Positions 40,460 through 53,196 of a stretch of 64,000 nt of DNA are shown here, in pieces. The notes under the pieces were generated by a model, which was not told the DNA's origin, made no database searches, and saw nothing but the letters and a program-made list of their open reading frames with translations. Position 1 is the first letter of the stretch, and every line of letters begins with the position of its first letter. A program made the translations under genes and the position numbers. The stretch is from Loripinus fragilis. Taxonomy: Eukaryota; Mollusca; Bivalvia; Lucinida; Lucinidae. Where the stretch lies: the NCBI GenBank assembly GCA_964019695.1, contig OZ026526.1, positions 9,939,254-10,003,253 of the forward strand, written 5' to 3'.

Positions 40460-41405
40460 GTCTCTAGATATTTAGCTAGCATCCCTCAAGTGATAATAGT
40501 TTTAGAGACTACATTTCAAAATAACAGTTACACCTTTACATTTCAGTGTAAATTTTCTTTATGTCATAATTATTTTTAAAGACAACAGATCAAAGCTACT
40601 GTCAACCCTATATATTTGTGTGTAATTATTTAGCATTTTCTTATTTTCAAGTAAAGGATATGCTGCAAGTACTCAAGTTTCAGTAATATGATATTAAAAT
40701 TAAGAACACCACACTACTACATATACACGTAGTAGGGAAGAAGGCAAATATCAGGAAAAGATACAATTAAGTATCACACCTGGCCAAGTATGTAAATCAA
40801 TTATTACAAAATATAATGAGAAAAACATGTAAACGAGTAAAGGCTATTTAAAAAGTATTCAAATAAACATGAAACTTCTTTACTTTTTGATGATTCAGTT
40901 TTTATGAGCAGTTGAAATTTCGTGCTCAGTTGAGTTAAGCATAAAAAAAGTTATATAACCTTGTCAGGTTGGTGGTGAGGTCTGGCTATAACCTTGTCGT
41001 TAGAGCCCAATGACGACGCCTGAACAGTGTTTATAATGGGCGTGCTATGAAGCGACAATGTCTTTAGCTGGACAGCCAAAGTTCAGCATATGAATTATGA
41101 AACTATGAAAAACCAAGACTAATATAGTCTATAAACGTCAGTAATATATACAGACAAAATGCTCATAACATGGGCTATACGATCATGAATGATCAACACA
41201 AATTCTTGGCATGGGGCCCAACAACACAAATCAACAATGGTCGCCACGCCAGCAAGATGGCTGGAGGTATTCTCAGCTTTACCATAGCGCTGAGCAATTT
41301 TATAATTAAATCTAACTTAATCGTTTCAAACCTCTGGTTAATCGTTTCAAACCCCTCGTTCGAAACACGTTCCAGCCCCAGTGCTAGGAACGTAGCTCAA
41401 CTTAT

Positions 41406-41630
41406 ATGAGTTTAAACGTTATGCTCCAAGCAATAACGTTATGAAGTACCAACTCGTATGGGCTTCAGTTTGCCTGTCTGAGACAATAGCTCATAACCTG
41501 GTTTGGGTGTTTCCAAACCTACTCATGCGTTCAGCTTGGCTCAATCTATAAACGTTATGCTCCAAGCATATAACGTTATGAAGCACCAACTCTTATGGGC
41601 TTCAGCCTGCCTGTCTGAACCGTATGTGTT
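41406..41630. repeat. Tandem direct duplication (about 138-bp period)
   Basis: aacgttatgctccaagca, aacgttatgaag.accaactc and tatgggcttcag recur at 41412-41485 and 41552-41620. A spacer with caaacctactcatgcg separates them. Confidence 0.75.
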
Positions 41631-41966
41631 ATAGACATATGCAGCTATTTCCAATGCGCACCTTTCCCGCGTCTGCAAACGGGGAAAGTTGTCTGGGTCC
41701 TGTCTTTCGACCCTTAACGGATTCGGATCAACACAGCTTCCGACATTCTTATGTCATATCGGTGTTCCGACATTTTCCTCACAAAATAACTAATTAAAGT
41801 GTGTTCGAAATATCTATTGACAGCTTTTCAGAACTGATCGTCTCAGCACTAAAGACAGATAAATGTAGCTCAGTCGAAATCAAACGACGTACACAATAAC
41901 ATTGGTTACGAATACGATAGTGGCCGAGTCTATACTATTTCTATGGTTATTTCGAGCGGCGCACGA

Positions 41967-42045
41967 CCTGACCTCGTGGCCTAGTGGCTAGCGTGTCTGG
42001 CTACAAAACCAGAGGACCAGGATCAATTCCCGGATGCGCACATAT
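41967..42045 (+). repeat. tRNA-like sequence (SINE head or tRNA pseudogene)
   Basis: A-box-like tggcctagtggct, an anticodon-like stem tctgg...ccaga with an 8-nt loop, and B-box-like ggatcaattcc with one mismatch in the T stem. The acceptor stem does not pair, so it is not a functional tRNA. Confidence 0.55.
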
Positions 42046-43930
42046 TTTCAGTGTGTTTTTTCTTTCTTTTTTAACATTTTGATGCTAAATTATTTCATAT
42101 ACTAGTAAAATGGCACCATCAAAACGACCGAAATGGTCATCCCCGAACTTTTTATAATGAATTACGCATGAAACCTATGGGGGTGGGGGTTAAATTTGGC
42201 CCTCTAGAAAGAGAATTAGTTCGGTGACCCCAGATTTTTATTCTTTTTTCTGAAAGGTATTATAATAGTCAATGAATTAAAAATAAATTTTCAAGATTTT
42301 CAATATCAGATTTTTTAATACATGATATAATCTAAAAACAAATTCCATTTTATGACGAATTGCAAAAATATATCGTGCAGTATCTTGTCACAGCATGGGA
42401 TAACAAGTAAACATGCACATACTCCTAAAAGTTTGAGGTCATGGGCAGTAATTTAAGTTAAAAGAAAGAAGCTGGCTGAAGATTACAACCGTTTTAGCTG
42501 GATAATTAGGACTAGTGTTATCACTTTATATTTCTAGAAAATTGGTCAAATGCTGTTAACTTCAATATGAGATTGTAAAAGAATAAGCACGGTGACATAT
42601 CCTTTTTATTTAATAAATGGATAGCCCATGCATAAAACAAACTGTATGCAAAGTATTGAAAATATTTCAATATGGGAAGTATTTAGTAGCATATGTCCTT
42701 AAGCCGAGCTGAACTATGCCAGCATCAAACGGACTGCGAACCAGGTTTGAGATATAGTTGGGTTTTTTTTTTATCATTCGCGTCAACAGGGCACAATGCT
42801 TCTTTTTACCGCTATAATTCGTTTACCAGGTTTATTGCGCTGTATTTTAAGAGCGTTATATAGTCAAACCATTGTCTCCGCCAGGCAGCATCTTTCAAAG
42901 TTAGTATAGAGCCTGCGCAAGACAATGATAGTCAAACTTATTAAAAAAATTGAAACATAACACCAACCATCTTGTATAACCTTTCGGTAAAAATATACAA
43001 CTAAATGATTTATCTACTATTAATTAGACAAAAATATCTTTAAAACAAACACCTAGATAGCATAAACGATAAAATGCAAAGACAGAGATTTAACATGATT
43101 TTATTACTTCCCTTACATAGACCAAAACAAGTATATGACTTTCAAAGAAAAAATGATACCAAAAAATGAAACAACATATTTTCAGCGCAGTTTATCCTGA
43201 CAAACCTCAGGGCCTGTCTCAAGTGTTTGCGACCAGATAAGACTGTGACTAGTTCTACTTAGCTACAGAGACTAGTTTGTATATGGAAATTTTGCATGAA
43301 ACAGGCTTAGATGTTATACTTTATAGAAAACGAACAATAAAGGCGCTGACCAGCCTGTGCTGATGCGCAGTCTGGTATGCGCCTTTGTTGTTGACATGCA
43401 ACATAGTCAGGTTTTCATACAGTGAGGCCTAATTATGGTAAATCAATAAGACTGTAATCAAACATTTATTCTCAAAATTTATGCTAAACGTGATAGTGAT
43501 CCATCATGAAATTAACAGTTACTCATTTTCTGTGTTTTTATGATTAAATTAATTTTAAATACCACAGAATGTTACTTTTTATTTGAGTCAAATGAAACAA
43601 ATACTAATAAGTACAATTAGTTTTGAAGATTTATTGATAATACATAAGGTAAGCACATTTTTATACAATAATTCTATAACACAGCTCCAATTATTTTGAA
43701 ACTGAATAACTACATTATGGCAAGAATTATGCGATCATATACTTTGGCATACTATCAATAGTCCAGCACAGTTGCTTATTGTACTTGTAGAATATACGTT
43801 TATTCATATGTTTAACCATCTGTAGTTGGGGTACCCATTAAAAGGGTACTTTTGCAAACAGTGAAGACCCAGGTGAAATGCCGAGGAACGCGGTATTTAA
43901 TCAGGGTCTGCACTGTCTGCTAATACATAC

Positions 43931-44133
43931 AGTAAAACCAGTATAAAACGGCCACTCAAAAATAGACCAAACAAAGGTCTTAATAACAAATGGTAGCTTA
44001 ATGAAGGTCGAACGTATTGAAGAATTCTCCCCTTGGAGCATTATGCAATACTTTAGACCTGCATTAAGCGATGATTGGTCTTGAAAACCATTTCTATGTA
44101 TTTTGAGAGGTGGTCGTTTTACACAGGTTTTAC
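43931..44133. mobile_element. MITE family E, copy 2
   Basis: Ends AGTAAAACCAGTATAAAACGG and CGTTTTACACAGGTTTTACT; homologous to 26138-26293. The 78-aa minus-strand frame is incidental. Confidence 0.8.
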
Positions 44134-44590
44134 TCAAGTCAAGTATGCTTTATTTAGGCATAAACAAATACATGTTTCTCGCCCTCACATGGGCGACATG
44201 GCATCTGAGAAATGCATAAATTCTAAGGCATGATCTTCAAATTATATTCTCAAATTAATTTTCCACCAGACGTGTACACTTATATTTTGTGGTGTATCGA
44301 TAGGGCGCCAATCGGAGTAGTCTGAAGGCTAATCCAAGAAGTGCCCTCCCGTCCCATTGCTCATCAATTCCAACGTTCATACTACTCCATTTCTCTGCCC
44401 CAAGTCATTCATCATTCTTTAAATTATAATTATAAAATTCGCGTGGCCCGGGAATCCTGTGCAATATCCGAGATCAATTAATAAAGTTATTTGTATTTTA
44501 CCTGCATGATATGGTGTTTACCTTCAGCTATTACAATGAATTGACCAATCACTCTGCGTCACAGATGAATGACATTTGGGGCAGAGATCG

Positions 44591-44720
44591 GAGGCGAGTT
44601 CAATAATGCGAGTGCTCGCCGAGCGCTCGTTGATTGGTACCTATCTTTATTCATAATGTGTACAGCCGGACATCAGTACAACGAGCGCCCGAGAGCGCTC
44701 GCATTATTGAACTTGCCTCT
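44591..44720. mobile_element. 131-bp TIR MITE, reverse copy
   Basis: Reverse complement of 40075-40205 with a few substitutions (gaggcgagttcaataatgcg / cgcattattgaacttgcctc). Confidence 0.84.
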
Positions 44721-44819
44721 GGTGTACTACAAATCATTCAATCAGTGGATATTCTAAAGGTGTTATTCTGTTATCGAGGGATGTAAAAATATTTTCTTTT
44801 ATGGTACGTATACCGGTAT

Positions 44820-44905
44820 ACCACCACGTGTTTTGGGCGCTCAAAAGAACCGTCTCAATGAGACGGTTCTTTTGAGTACCCGGAACATGCGTTCTACTTG
44901 AAAAA
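44820..44905. mobile_element. gagacggttct hairpin MITE, copy H4
   Basis: Centre gaaccgtctcaatgagacggttc with flanking acgtgttttgggcgctc and gagtacccggaacatgcg. Confidence 0.78.
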
Positions 44906-45485
44906 TACTTTTTTACGCGCTCTTAACCCGTAATAGTGTCCTCTTTGTGGGACGTATTCAAACAGTGCATACCCAGAACAGACGCCGCAGAACACAGCGT
45001 CTGTTCAGGGCCTCCATTGTATCCATTTAATCAAATTTTTCACGTACAAATGCAACTTTTTGCATACACGTCAGGTTTTGGATAATAACTTAGCACATCT
45101 AAAGATCCCAACAATATATTTACAAATGTGTGTTTACATGCATTCTTTAGTATTACACTCGTGTGATCGCATGCATATGCGACAAAGCAGTTTGTTATTT
45201 TTTGCATGGTTTGTTTTATCTGCTGATGACCCTCGCAAACAGCGTGGATCCAGATCAGGCCCGACAAACAAGTCGATCCTGTAATCGATCTTCAGAGAAA
45301 GAAATTCAATATTATTTTGGAGATTACAATCTATAACCAATCAATATATGCCATGGGCTAACGTGACTAAACTGTTTCAAACTTTATGGAAAAAACATTG
45401 GTCTACACATACGCAGCAATTCAATATGACAACATGCATAACTTATGCTCACCAGGTAGGCTACAATCGAAAACGTTAATACTAT

Positions 45486-45606
45486 CGACGAACGTAGATC
45501 AAAAGTCGTTAGAAACAGAGTTTTTGATTTCCATTTGTCGCCAGACTGGCGACAAATGCCGATCAAAAACAATTTTTTTCTAACGATTTTCGATCCGCGT
45601 TCGTCG
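45486..45606. repeat. 121-bp hairpin
   Basis: Arms cgacgaacg.agatc and gat.cgcgttcgtcg outside, with tttttgat...atttgtcgccag and ctggcgacaaat...gatcaaaaa inside. Overlapping ORFs of 136, 65 and 80 aa are explained by this repeat. Confidence 0.82.
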
Positions 45607-45900
45607 GTTGTTAAGAGTGCTTGCAATTGCCGCCTACCCGGTGTGTTATGGCTTGAGTGGTCAGTGAATGCTCTGGCAAGAATGTGCAGATGTACGGACT
45701 TGTCTAGGCATAAGCTGTTTGCCAATACAACAAGTTCCAAACACTCATGTGCTGACTTATTAACCTTTCTGGCGTAGCATCGTATCCAAAACAATAACCT
45801 ACATATTTTTCACAGCGTAAACTATTGTTTATCAAATGACTGTTTTAACCAGGAAATTTCGCTTTATAAACACACACAAAAAGTTATTTTTATAGATATA

Positions 45901-45998
45901 TCGCATCTTTGCAAGTCAAGGGTACTAAGTCCACTTCGTTCCTTACGCACATGTGTAAGAAACGAAGCAGACTTAGTACCCTGGGCTTGCGAAGATGA
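45901..45998. repeat. 98-bp hairpin
   Basis: Arms tcgcatctttgcaagtcaag / cttgcgaagatga and gggtactaagtc.acttcgtt / aacgaagcagacttagtaccc around cacatgtgta. Confidence 0.82.
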
Positions 45999-46222
45999 GA
46001 AATATCGTTGTTGCGTTGAAGAGTGCCATTAAATACGTAAAGAACACTGAAAACAGGAATATCAAATGATGAAAACAATTTCTACCCAGCTGATGTTTTC
46101 TGTCCAGCAGATGACTCCTTGGTAACAGACGAGATGGATACATGCAACTAGACTGAATGATAATCAGAAATAGAATTAACATGCTATACTAGTGTCATTT
46201 TTAGGATTGCCAGTCAATCTAA

Positions 46223-46228
46223 TTTATT
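46223..46228 (-). terminator. Putative P450 polyadenylation signal AATAAA
   Basis: tttatt on the plus strand, about 270 nt past the P450 stop. Usage is inferred. Confidence 0.35.
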
Positions 46229-46267
46229 AAGAAGACCAAGCCTTGAAGTTATAAAACTTTTTAATGC

Positions 46268-46445
46268 TCAACTTATCTGAGCACAAAATTCCACTGCTTA
46301 TAAAAACTAAAATACAGGCAAATGAAGAAGTTTCTTGCTTTAAGTCTCTCAGATGTTGTATTTATCATGCTAATAAATGTTAAAATGACAACAATTGTTG
46401 GCATTTTAACATTTATGAGCAGGATGAATTTCGTGCTCAGCTGAG
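46268..46445. mobile_element. MITE with gagcac/gtgctc ends
   Basis: Ends ctcaacttatctgagcacaaa and tttcgtgctcagctgag. The centre has the palindrome gttaaaatgacaacaattgttggcattttaac. A related end lies at 40895-40940. It falls in the likely 3' UTR of the P450. Confidence 0.7.
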
Positions 46446-46495
46446 AGCTTTGAAAACCTCAGGGCCAGTGTTATTAAGGAAAGATCCCTAAAATT

Positions 46496-46712
46496 TCACT
46501 CTGTTAACATCTCAACTCTACATCTAAAGCTTGGAGCTTGCAGGACTGTTCCTGGAATAAGCTCCCTTGGGTCATGTGATGGTAGAGGTTGACTTGTAGG
46601 TGGCGCTAGTTCATGATGCTGCAAGAGTGTTGTAATGAATAAAAACATTCTGTCGTAAGTCATAGTTACACCCATACACGACCGATGTCCCACGCCAAAT
46701 GGTATCAGATTT
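46496..46712 (-). CDS. Cytochrome P450 last exon: heme-binding loop and C-terminus
   Basis: The terminal exon on the minus strand starts after tttttcag at 46713. It completes a split Arg codon and reads NLIPFGVGHRSCMG, the heme-thiolate signature FGxGxRxCxG with Cys as the axial ligand. It continues FITTLLQHHELAPP and ends RCRVEMLTE before TGA at 46496-46498. The 72-codon length matches the last exon of many CYP2-type genes. Function as a microsomal monooxygenase is expected from the family, but its substrate cannot be told. Confidence 0.9.
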
Positions 46713-49700
46713 CTGAAAAAGAAATATCGTCTTCAGACAGCACTTGATAATATGTATGTTTAAATTTTACTCTTAATTAAAGGTGCATTGTATGTAACTT
46801 TTTATCTTCTAATTTTAGAAATAATGTTTCTATTTTTCAAGAACGCAGTAAAAATTCTCACATTAAGGTATACATTTTACCATTTTTGTCAATCTTAACA
46901 AATTATCACTATCAAAACAACAGCATTTATGCTAAAAAAATTAAATGTCTAGAATGTTTGGAGGGACGCAAATAATTAACAACAAGAAAAAAACATGTTT
47001 TTATAAGCTGTAGCGAACATATTTTTATTGTGAAAACTTAACTTATTCTATTTTTACAAATGATTTAAAAAGAAAGGTTCATGGTTGCAGTCACTTTAAT
47101 CCCTGTGGAAACCTAATATTTTCGCTCCTATCACATAGGTGAGCCACAAAGGCTCGCAGAAACCAGCCGTCGTTGCTAGCATACATAATACATGCTTAAA
47201 TAAAAATCATTGGACCTCTAATTGAGCAAGATAAGTGTGTATGATCATTAATACCACAACAATCACAAACTGTAGACCAACCCAACGGCACCGTGAGGAT
47301 TGGCCACAGAATAATATCAGACACAAGGCATCAGAAAGACTATTTAAGGGATAATTCACACTTTTTGGAACTCGGGGTCTGTTCAATATCAGCTATTCTA
47401 GAGAGTTATATCTGTTTTCGAAATTTCTACACTTTGAAGAAATAGTTCGTGTTAAAATGGCTGTTTGCTTTGAAATGATAGTGAGGGAAACATAAACCAC
47501 AGTGCAGTTATTCAAAAATATGTAATTGTTTGCCGAATTTCATTCGAAAGTTGATCTTTTACTGAGTTAATGGCGTTTTTGCGAACTGGGAAGCTCCCGT
47601 GTCACTTTTAAACGGTTATTCGGTCATTTCAGGGACAGTAACTCTTATTGAATTGTTTTCTATGAATGGACACTGCATACCAGCGTGATGCGCGTATGAA
47701 TATCGCAGTTAATCAGGTCAACCACGCCTCGTAGTGTATTCCAATGAATGGAAATAAGCCGTTTTCATGATAAAACCTGCCTTTCAGAATTTTAAAAGAC
47801 TACTCTGTTTAATACAGGGGCTATAAGTTAGTTCTCAGAAATTTGATGTCGCAAGTTGAGCTATCATACCTTACATGTATAACCAACAGCAGTGTGCACG
47901 TGCTGGTCATTGCATAAGGATATATCTCAGTCACGCATACATGTCATAAACTGAATGACCTGGCGCTTTCACATCGTTCCTTGATTAGATTTCTTGTAAC
48001 TGTTATAGTAATGGGCCAGCTCATTTAATTTGTCACACCCTTTAAACATGAAAGCGCAGTCATCCACTATATTTCGGTCTCTGTATTCTTCCTGCGTGTA
48101 CGCTGTTCATATAAACATAAATGCGGCAGATACCGTAATGCATTTAACATGCGTGAAGTAATCATGCATGCAGAGCCATCAAGTGGGTCTATGCACCTAA
48201 TTTTCGGCCCATAGGTTCGTCCAAGTGGTGCCTGCTTAAGTCGTCTGCTGCACATAGTTGATAACTTTATTGGCTAATGTTAGTACAGAGGCAAACTCCA
48301 AGTGTTCAAGTGTTTAATAGAGTCGGATTTGGAATGCTCTCTTTTCAGTACATATTTTTGTCCACAAAAGTATTTGCCCGATTGTTGTTAATTATTTCCC
48401 TGTAAGTGTTCTTGCTAGTATGCACGCATGTGCAGTCTGTTCTTGAGCTTTCGGTACTCGGCCTGGGTAGTGTTTAATGCAGACGGATCTTTGAAATTTA
48501 TATAAAAGATAAATAAATAAAAGAAAGTCAGCACCTATTTGTGTACACAATAATTATTTCAGAAAAGAGCCCAGTTTTGTCTGTTTATTTTGTACTAGTG
48601 AACGCTCTTGCGAGAATGCGCGCATGTACGATTTCGTGGAAAAATCAATGCAGTCGGAACTTTGGCAAGTTTATAAAACGATCAGATCCTATCAGAATAT
48701 GCCGAAACGACCCACCCTAAAACCAGGCGGAAAACAACCCAGCCGAAACTACCCACGGCCGGAAACCTATGTTTAATGAATGTGCTACATCCGCTTTCCA
48801 GCGTCAAGGCAGTGACCGATATATAGGCCACTGGTCATTGCTACCACGTCGTGCAACAGAACCCATTGCGGCTTCTTTGATCTTAAACATTGCTATCAGC
48901 GAGTCTCTGCTGATAACATAAGCAGAAAGTTTGGTCCCAGATCTGGTCCGACAAAGTGTTTAAAATTGATCAAACTTGGCGGTTTTCCTGACTTCTTTTC
49001 ACATACATTTAAATCTACATGTAAAAACAAGGGCGACGATGGGACTGCGCGGGCGCTCAGGGTGGTCCCTGCTTTTAACAAAGTCGGGGTTCTCGCGGCT
49101 TTAAACATTATATAGGCGTCTGGTAAATAAAGCAAATTTCGGTAATCTCAAGGTCTGTTCTGTTTTCAAATACAGAGCCAAAAACCATGCTCTATAAGTT
49201 CCTTACATGCGTATATGAGCAGTTAAAGGCCTCAACTTAAACGGTAAGATTTGCCTTATGCGATTCTGTCTTATAAGACTCCTTCTTTGAATAAATACCT
49301 GGAGATAGTTTCATCACGGAGGGAGGTTTCATTGTTGTTTATGTAAAAAATGATTGATTGATTGAGTGAATAATTGATTGATTGTGTATGTGTACATCAT
49401 TCGGTTTGTTGATACATGTACTCACATGTAGCTTGTGATGTAATGAAAGAACGAACTCTTTATCTGCTAAAGCCGAGTTCATTGATATGGCACTTAATGC
49501 CATATCTTTTCTTGTTTTCAAATGCAGTTATTAAAGGGTTTACCATATGGCAAGAATAATCCCTCATAGAATGTTTGTGAATGCCCTTCTATTAGCCTGT
49601 AATTAATTACTTTTGCTTGTTAATGGGAGTCTGGTCATTCTCAGGTCAATGATCTCTACACACCAAAACTGGAATCACTTCCACCTGCTTACACACTACC

Positions 49701-50442
49701 AAACCAGAATTATAAATCAGTCAAAAGGCAAAAATTAACAATGTTTCAGAGTAATTCTTTTAGCAGTGTAGCATTTATGAGTATATTTTGATACTTGGCC
49801 AATATTTAATAATTGATTCTAAAATTTAAGTCTTAAAGCAGTAATTATTACTATAGCAGACGACATATTTTGTAACAATTTTCTTCATTTTGCTAACAAA
49901 AAGACAGAATAAAATCAAATGAAACTTATTGAAAAACAAAATACTTTTCGTTTGATAGTTGTTACATTTTAATTTGCATTGATTTGGCTGTTGATTGTAA
50001 TTAAAACGGAATACCCATTATCCAATATTGAAATAAAGAAATTGACTGAAAAGTGCACCTTCAATCATCTGGCAGACCAGCATAGTGAGGTTAACTCAGG
50101 TTAATGTGTGCCAATAGCTGTAAGATGGCTGCTCCCAGAAAATTAGATAAACGTCTATAAACGCTTCTGTAATTGACTAACCAGATGGATAAATAATCTG
50201 TGAAAATAAAATTAGTCCATAACGAAATATTTATTTGTGAATAAAGTAAAATGTTAAAAAGCATGAACATATACTTTAAAGTAAAGCAGCCATCTCTCTC
50301 TACCTCATCAGGATGATTGCAAAACTAGAAAGGACACTAAGTAATGCATAACAAAACAAGGACCAAACACAGACCCCCATGAACAGTGGGAGGAACATTA
50401 AACAATGAATCAACAACAACAGAACAACCACCAAAATGCTAC

Positions 50443-50571
50443 TCTGTTCTGTTCTCTATAGTCAATAAATTATATTATCTCAAATGCGCAAATAAGATAA
50501 TATACAATTATTGATTATTGAGAACAGAACAGAAATTTTATTTCTGTTCTGTTCTCAATAGACAATAATTG
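50443..50571. repeat. Hairpin repeat with ctgttctgttctc arms
   Basis: Arms ctgttctgttctctatagtc and gattattgagaacagaacag, with a third copy of the motif (ctgttctgttctcaatag) directly after. Confidence 0.75.
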
Positions 50572-50621
50572 AGGCATTAGGACAAAGTGTTATATCACAA
50601 AGCGAAAGTTGTTTCAACAAA

Positions 50622-51010
50622 AGAAAAGAAGGCGACAATCAGGAATAGATACAATCAAGTACCACACCTGACCCGAGACACCATATGAGAAAGTGATCAA
50701 AACACAAGAGAACATCACACACAAGAGAGCCAAGAGATCAGCCCTTTCCCAGCAGGTGATGACAGGGTTGCAAGAAACAGGCCAGACAGTATAATAAAGA
50801 CAAACGTGAAACATAAATATCAACGAGAATCAACAAAAGAAGCACCGTCTTAGAACGGTCAGTTAAAATCACTGGAGGACTTTAACATTTTTAACGGTAT
50901 TAATCTAACTCTTAATTCTGATGTGGATCAAGACACATAGATGTTTGGTTTGCATGGAAGATTGGCAAGCTTGTCGATGTATCATCTAGTCCATACAAAT
51001 CAAGATATAA
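50622..51010 (-). repeat. Retroelement R 3'-end fragment
   Basis: gaaggcgacaatcaggaata, ccagcaggtgatgacag, gacacatagatgtttggttt; homologous to the 3' part of 18713-19790. Confidence 0.72.
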
Positions 51011-51073
51011 AAAGGAGATAAAACAAAGTTAATTTTGGCGAGATTTCAAAGCTGACTGACTACAGACCATAAT

Positions 51074-51307
51074 TGAGCAATGACATGAGATTTCCAACAA
51101 TGTGGTATGTGCGACCAGCAAAGCCACAGATCAGGCTGCGCATACGCGCAGTCTGATCAGAGCCTTTGCTAGTCGCTTGAATATTCTATGAGTGTTAAGC
51201 TACTAACTGAACATAATTTGGTGTTTCTAAGCTTTAAAGGAGGCTGCTCATGCTCGTCCGAGTCTACACAAAATGCCACATTGTTGGAAATCATATGTCA
51301 CGGCTCA
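51074..51307. mobile_element. Palindromic MITE family W, copy 3
   Basis: Ends tgagcaatgacatgagatt and aatcatatgtcacggctca with ccaacaatgtgg / ccacattgttgg. It ends 48 bp from the P450 exon 51355-51476. Confidence 0.8.
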
Positions 51308-51354
51308 TATATCGTATGAGTACAGAGTTTAAATCAATGAACAAATTAACATAC

Positions 51355-51476
51355 CTATGTCTTTGTTCGTAGTCTATTAAGCTACCGTTACCATCTAGAA
51401 ATCTCTCTGGTTTGAAACTCCATGGCTCACTCCAAAATCGTTCATCATGATGGACAGCCCACTGGTTGCTGTAGAT
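51355..51476 (-). CDS. Cytochrome P450 exon: meander/PERF region
   Basis: A 122-nt exon on the minus strand between acceptor tttctag and donor gtatgt, entering in phase 0 and leaving in phase 2. It reads IYSNQWAVHHDERFW then SFKPERFLDGNG, containing the conserved PERF motif that locks the ExxR Arg. It joins in frame to the ExxR exon upstream and to the heme exon downstream. All three splice phases agree. Confidence 0.9.
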
Positions 51477-51599
51477 CTAGAAAATAAACCCAGAATAAGT
51501 ACCTGTTCATTTAGTTTATATTTACATCTTAGAAGCAATCCTTTAATAAATCTTTAGATTTTTGCATTCGTTCATAGCCTCATGAATAACATGAATTTG

Positions 51600-51872
51600 A
51601 TTGACAGCTGCCAATCTCACTTGCCCATGCAATTCGCATCAAAAATCGAACTCATTCGCCAGAAGTGACACTGGTGTTGTGATTTACAGCGAGCCACATC
51701 CGAGTTGCACGTGCAAAACAAGCTTCTTGTTTGCTCCATTGGTTATCCGTGCTCAAGCTGGCTGTTCCGCTTTTCCGTTCTAGACTCCAACAAAACTCGG
51801 GCTTCACCAACTTTGTAAGAGTCCCGAAGTATTCAGGATTCCATGAAATGAACATTCCAAAAATTGAATTCA
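51600..51872. repeat. Compound inverted-repeat element, copy 3 (partial)
   Basis: Contains aagtgacactggtgttgtgat, tttgctccattggttatcc, gctggctgttccgcttttcc and the half-hairpin ccgaagtattcaggattcca. Confidence 0.72.
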
Positions 51873-52025
51873 TTTCTTAAGTAGTTCTACACTAAACTCA
51901 TTATGTGTCAGAGCAAAATTACACAGAATCACACATTCTAAAAAGAACTTTCTAATAAGGAACTATGTATTGTTTTCTGCATAGTTGATGCGTGTGCATT
52001 GATAACTTAGTTGGATTTGTCCTAA

Positions 52026-52260
52026 CCCTTAATGCGCCAATCGCAACAAAAGTCGTCTGCTTTTCTCGTCTGCTGAAATGTTTAAGAAGCCTCAATGACA
52101 AACAGTGTGGACCCAGATCAGACAGCTCCTATAGGAGCAGTCTGTTTGGGGTCCACGCTGTTTGCTCCAATAATTAATTCGTCAGTAATGTTAGGCAATT
52201 ATTTGCAGCAGACGACTTCAGCAGACGACATATTCAGACGCATTTTTTTCTTGGCGTATC
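52026..52260. mobile_element. piggyBac-like MITE copy P3 (inverted)
   Basis: Starts CCCTTAATGCGCCAATCGC next to CTAA (an eroded TTAA) and has the palindromic centre ctcctataggagcagtctg. The right terminus (ttggcgtatcaac) has decayed. Confidence 0.78.
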
Positions 52261-52713
52261 AACTGTGAAAGATTCCATTTTAAAATAGCCAAAAGCAATG
52301 AGTACTATTCTAATTGATACTTTAAAAGTGCTAGTTCCAAGAGTTGATGAAGCAACAGCAATACATAATACAATTCATAATTCTCTGTTAGACAAATGCT
52401 ATGAGAACTATGCTAAATGAAACTTTAAAAAAGATAGTTCCAAGAAACATAAGTGAATGCATAATGCAAACAGTTTGGTTTCTCTGTTAGAAAAATGCTT
52501 TGAGCACTAAGCTAACAGAAACTTTAAAAGATATAGTTCTATGAACAGCTGAGCGAACGAAGCACAATCAGTACAATTATGCACACATATTGGTTTTGTC
52601 TGTTAGACAAATACTGTGGTTGCTTTTAAAAGAGATTAACCACTAGTGAGATTAGTGCACTGGTTGTTATTATAAATGTAAATGTTAATCGTGGACTAGA
52701 TATCTATGGAAAC

Positions 52714-52824
<111 letters not shown>

Positions 52825-52930
52825 GTCTATTATCCCAATACATTAACAATAAACTGATTTGAGAGCCAACTGACTGCATGCTACAGACTTGATGCATGTT
52901 TTGTACTCTACTAGACAAGTTGAAACATAC

Positions 52931-53196
52931 CGATGCTCCTTTGGGTATCAAATAGTCCTCAAGTATCACGTCTTCTGACGCAGTATGTGTGGCTGATATA
53001 CTCAGATGGGACTGATAACGTAGAGCTTCCAACATACAAGCGTAGGTATATGGCATTTTCTGGCGATCAGACTGACAGGGTTGTCGTTCTTTGCCTATGA
53101 CGTCATTGATCTCCTGTCGAATCTTTGTCTGCATATTTTGAAAATGGACTAGTAGAAATAAGAACCCGGATATTACTCCTTTACTTGTTAGTGTTG
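52931..53196 (-). CDS. Cytochrome P450 exon: I-helix end, J-helix, ExxR
   Basis: A 266-nt exon on the minus strand between acceptor ctttgcag and donor gtatgt (phase 1 in, phase 0 out). It reads ATLTSKGVISGFLFLLVHFQ, MQTKIRQEINDVIGK and YACMLEALRYQSHLS, with ExxR as EALR, then DYLIPKGAS. Joined to the upstream exon, the I-helix motif normally written AGx(D/E)TT reads TATLTS. The conserved acidic residue is Leu while the Thr that follows is kept. That is unusual for a monooxygenase and may signal altered chemistry or relaxed constraint. The long ORF that continues through the donor into the (GTT)n repeat is not the exon. Confidence 0.9.

Larger units (their letters stand above)
40460..46495. 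other. Intergenic region between convergent tetraspanin and P450 genes
   Basis: Contains an R fragment end (40735-40790), a direct duplication (41406-41630), a tRNA-like SINE head (41967-42045), E2 MITE (43931-44133), a reverse copy of the 131-bp MITE (44591-44720), H4 MITE (44820-44905) and three long hairpins. 42050-43900 is AT-rich with no recognised gene, though 43330-43400 has a hairpin (gcgctgacca / tggtatgcgc). Confidence 0.65.
46713..51354 (-). other. P450 intron before the last exon
   Basis: A GT-AG intron of 4.6 kb containing a hairpin repeat (50443-50571) and an R-element fragment (50622-51010), and ending just beyond a W MITE (51074-51307). 46790-50400 shows no gene that I support; small ORFs (for example 48067-48255 and 48896-49135) look incidental. 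Confidence 0.68.

Noticed and set aside
41967..42045. Functional tRNA gene
   Set aside because: The acceptor stem does not pair, the anticodon loop has 8 nt and the T stem has a mismatch; better seen as SINE head or pseudogene.
45384..45794. 136-aa minus-strand ORF
   Set aside because: Spans a long hairpin repeat (45486-45606), has overlapping ORFs on the other strand and no recognisable domain.
48067..48255. Possible P450 K-helix-like peptide (LNALRYLPHL) on the minus strand
   Set aside because: Lacks ExxR and neighbouring P450 sequence, and the real K-helix exon is at 52931-53196; resemblance is by chance.
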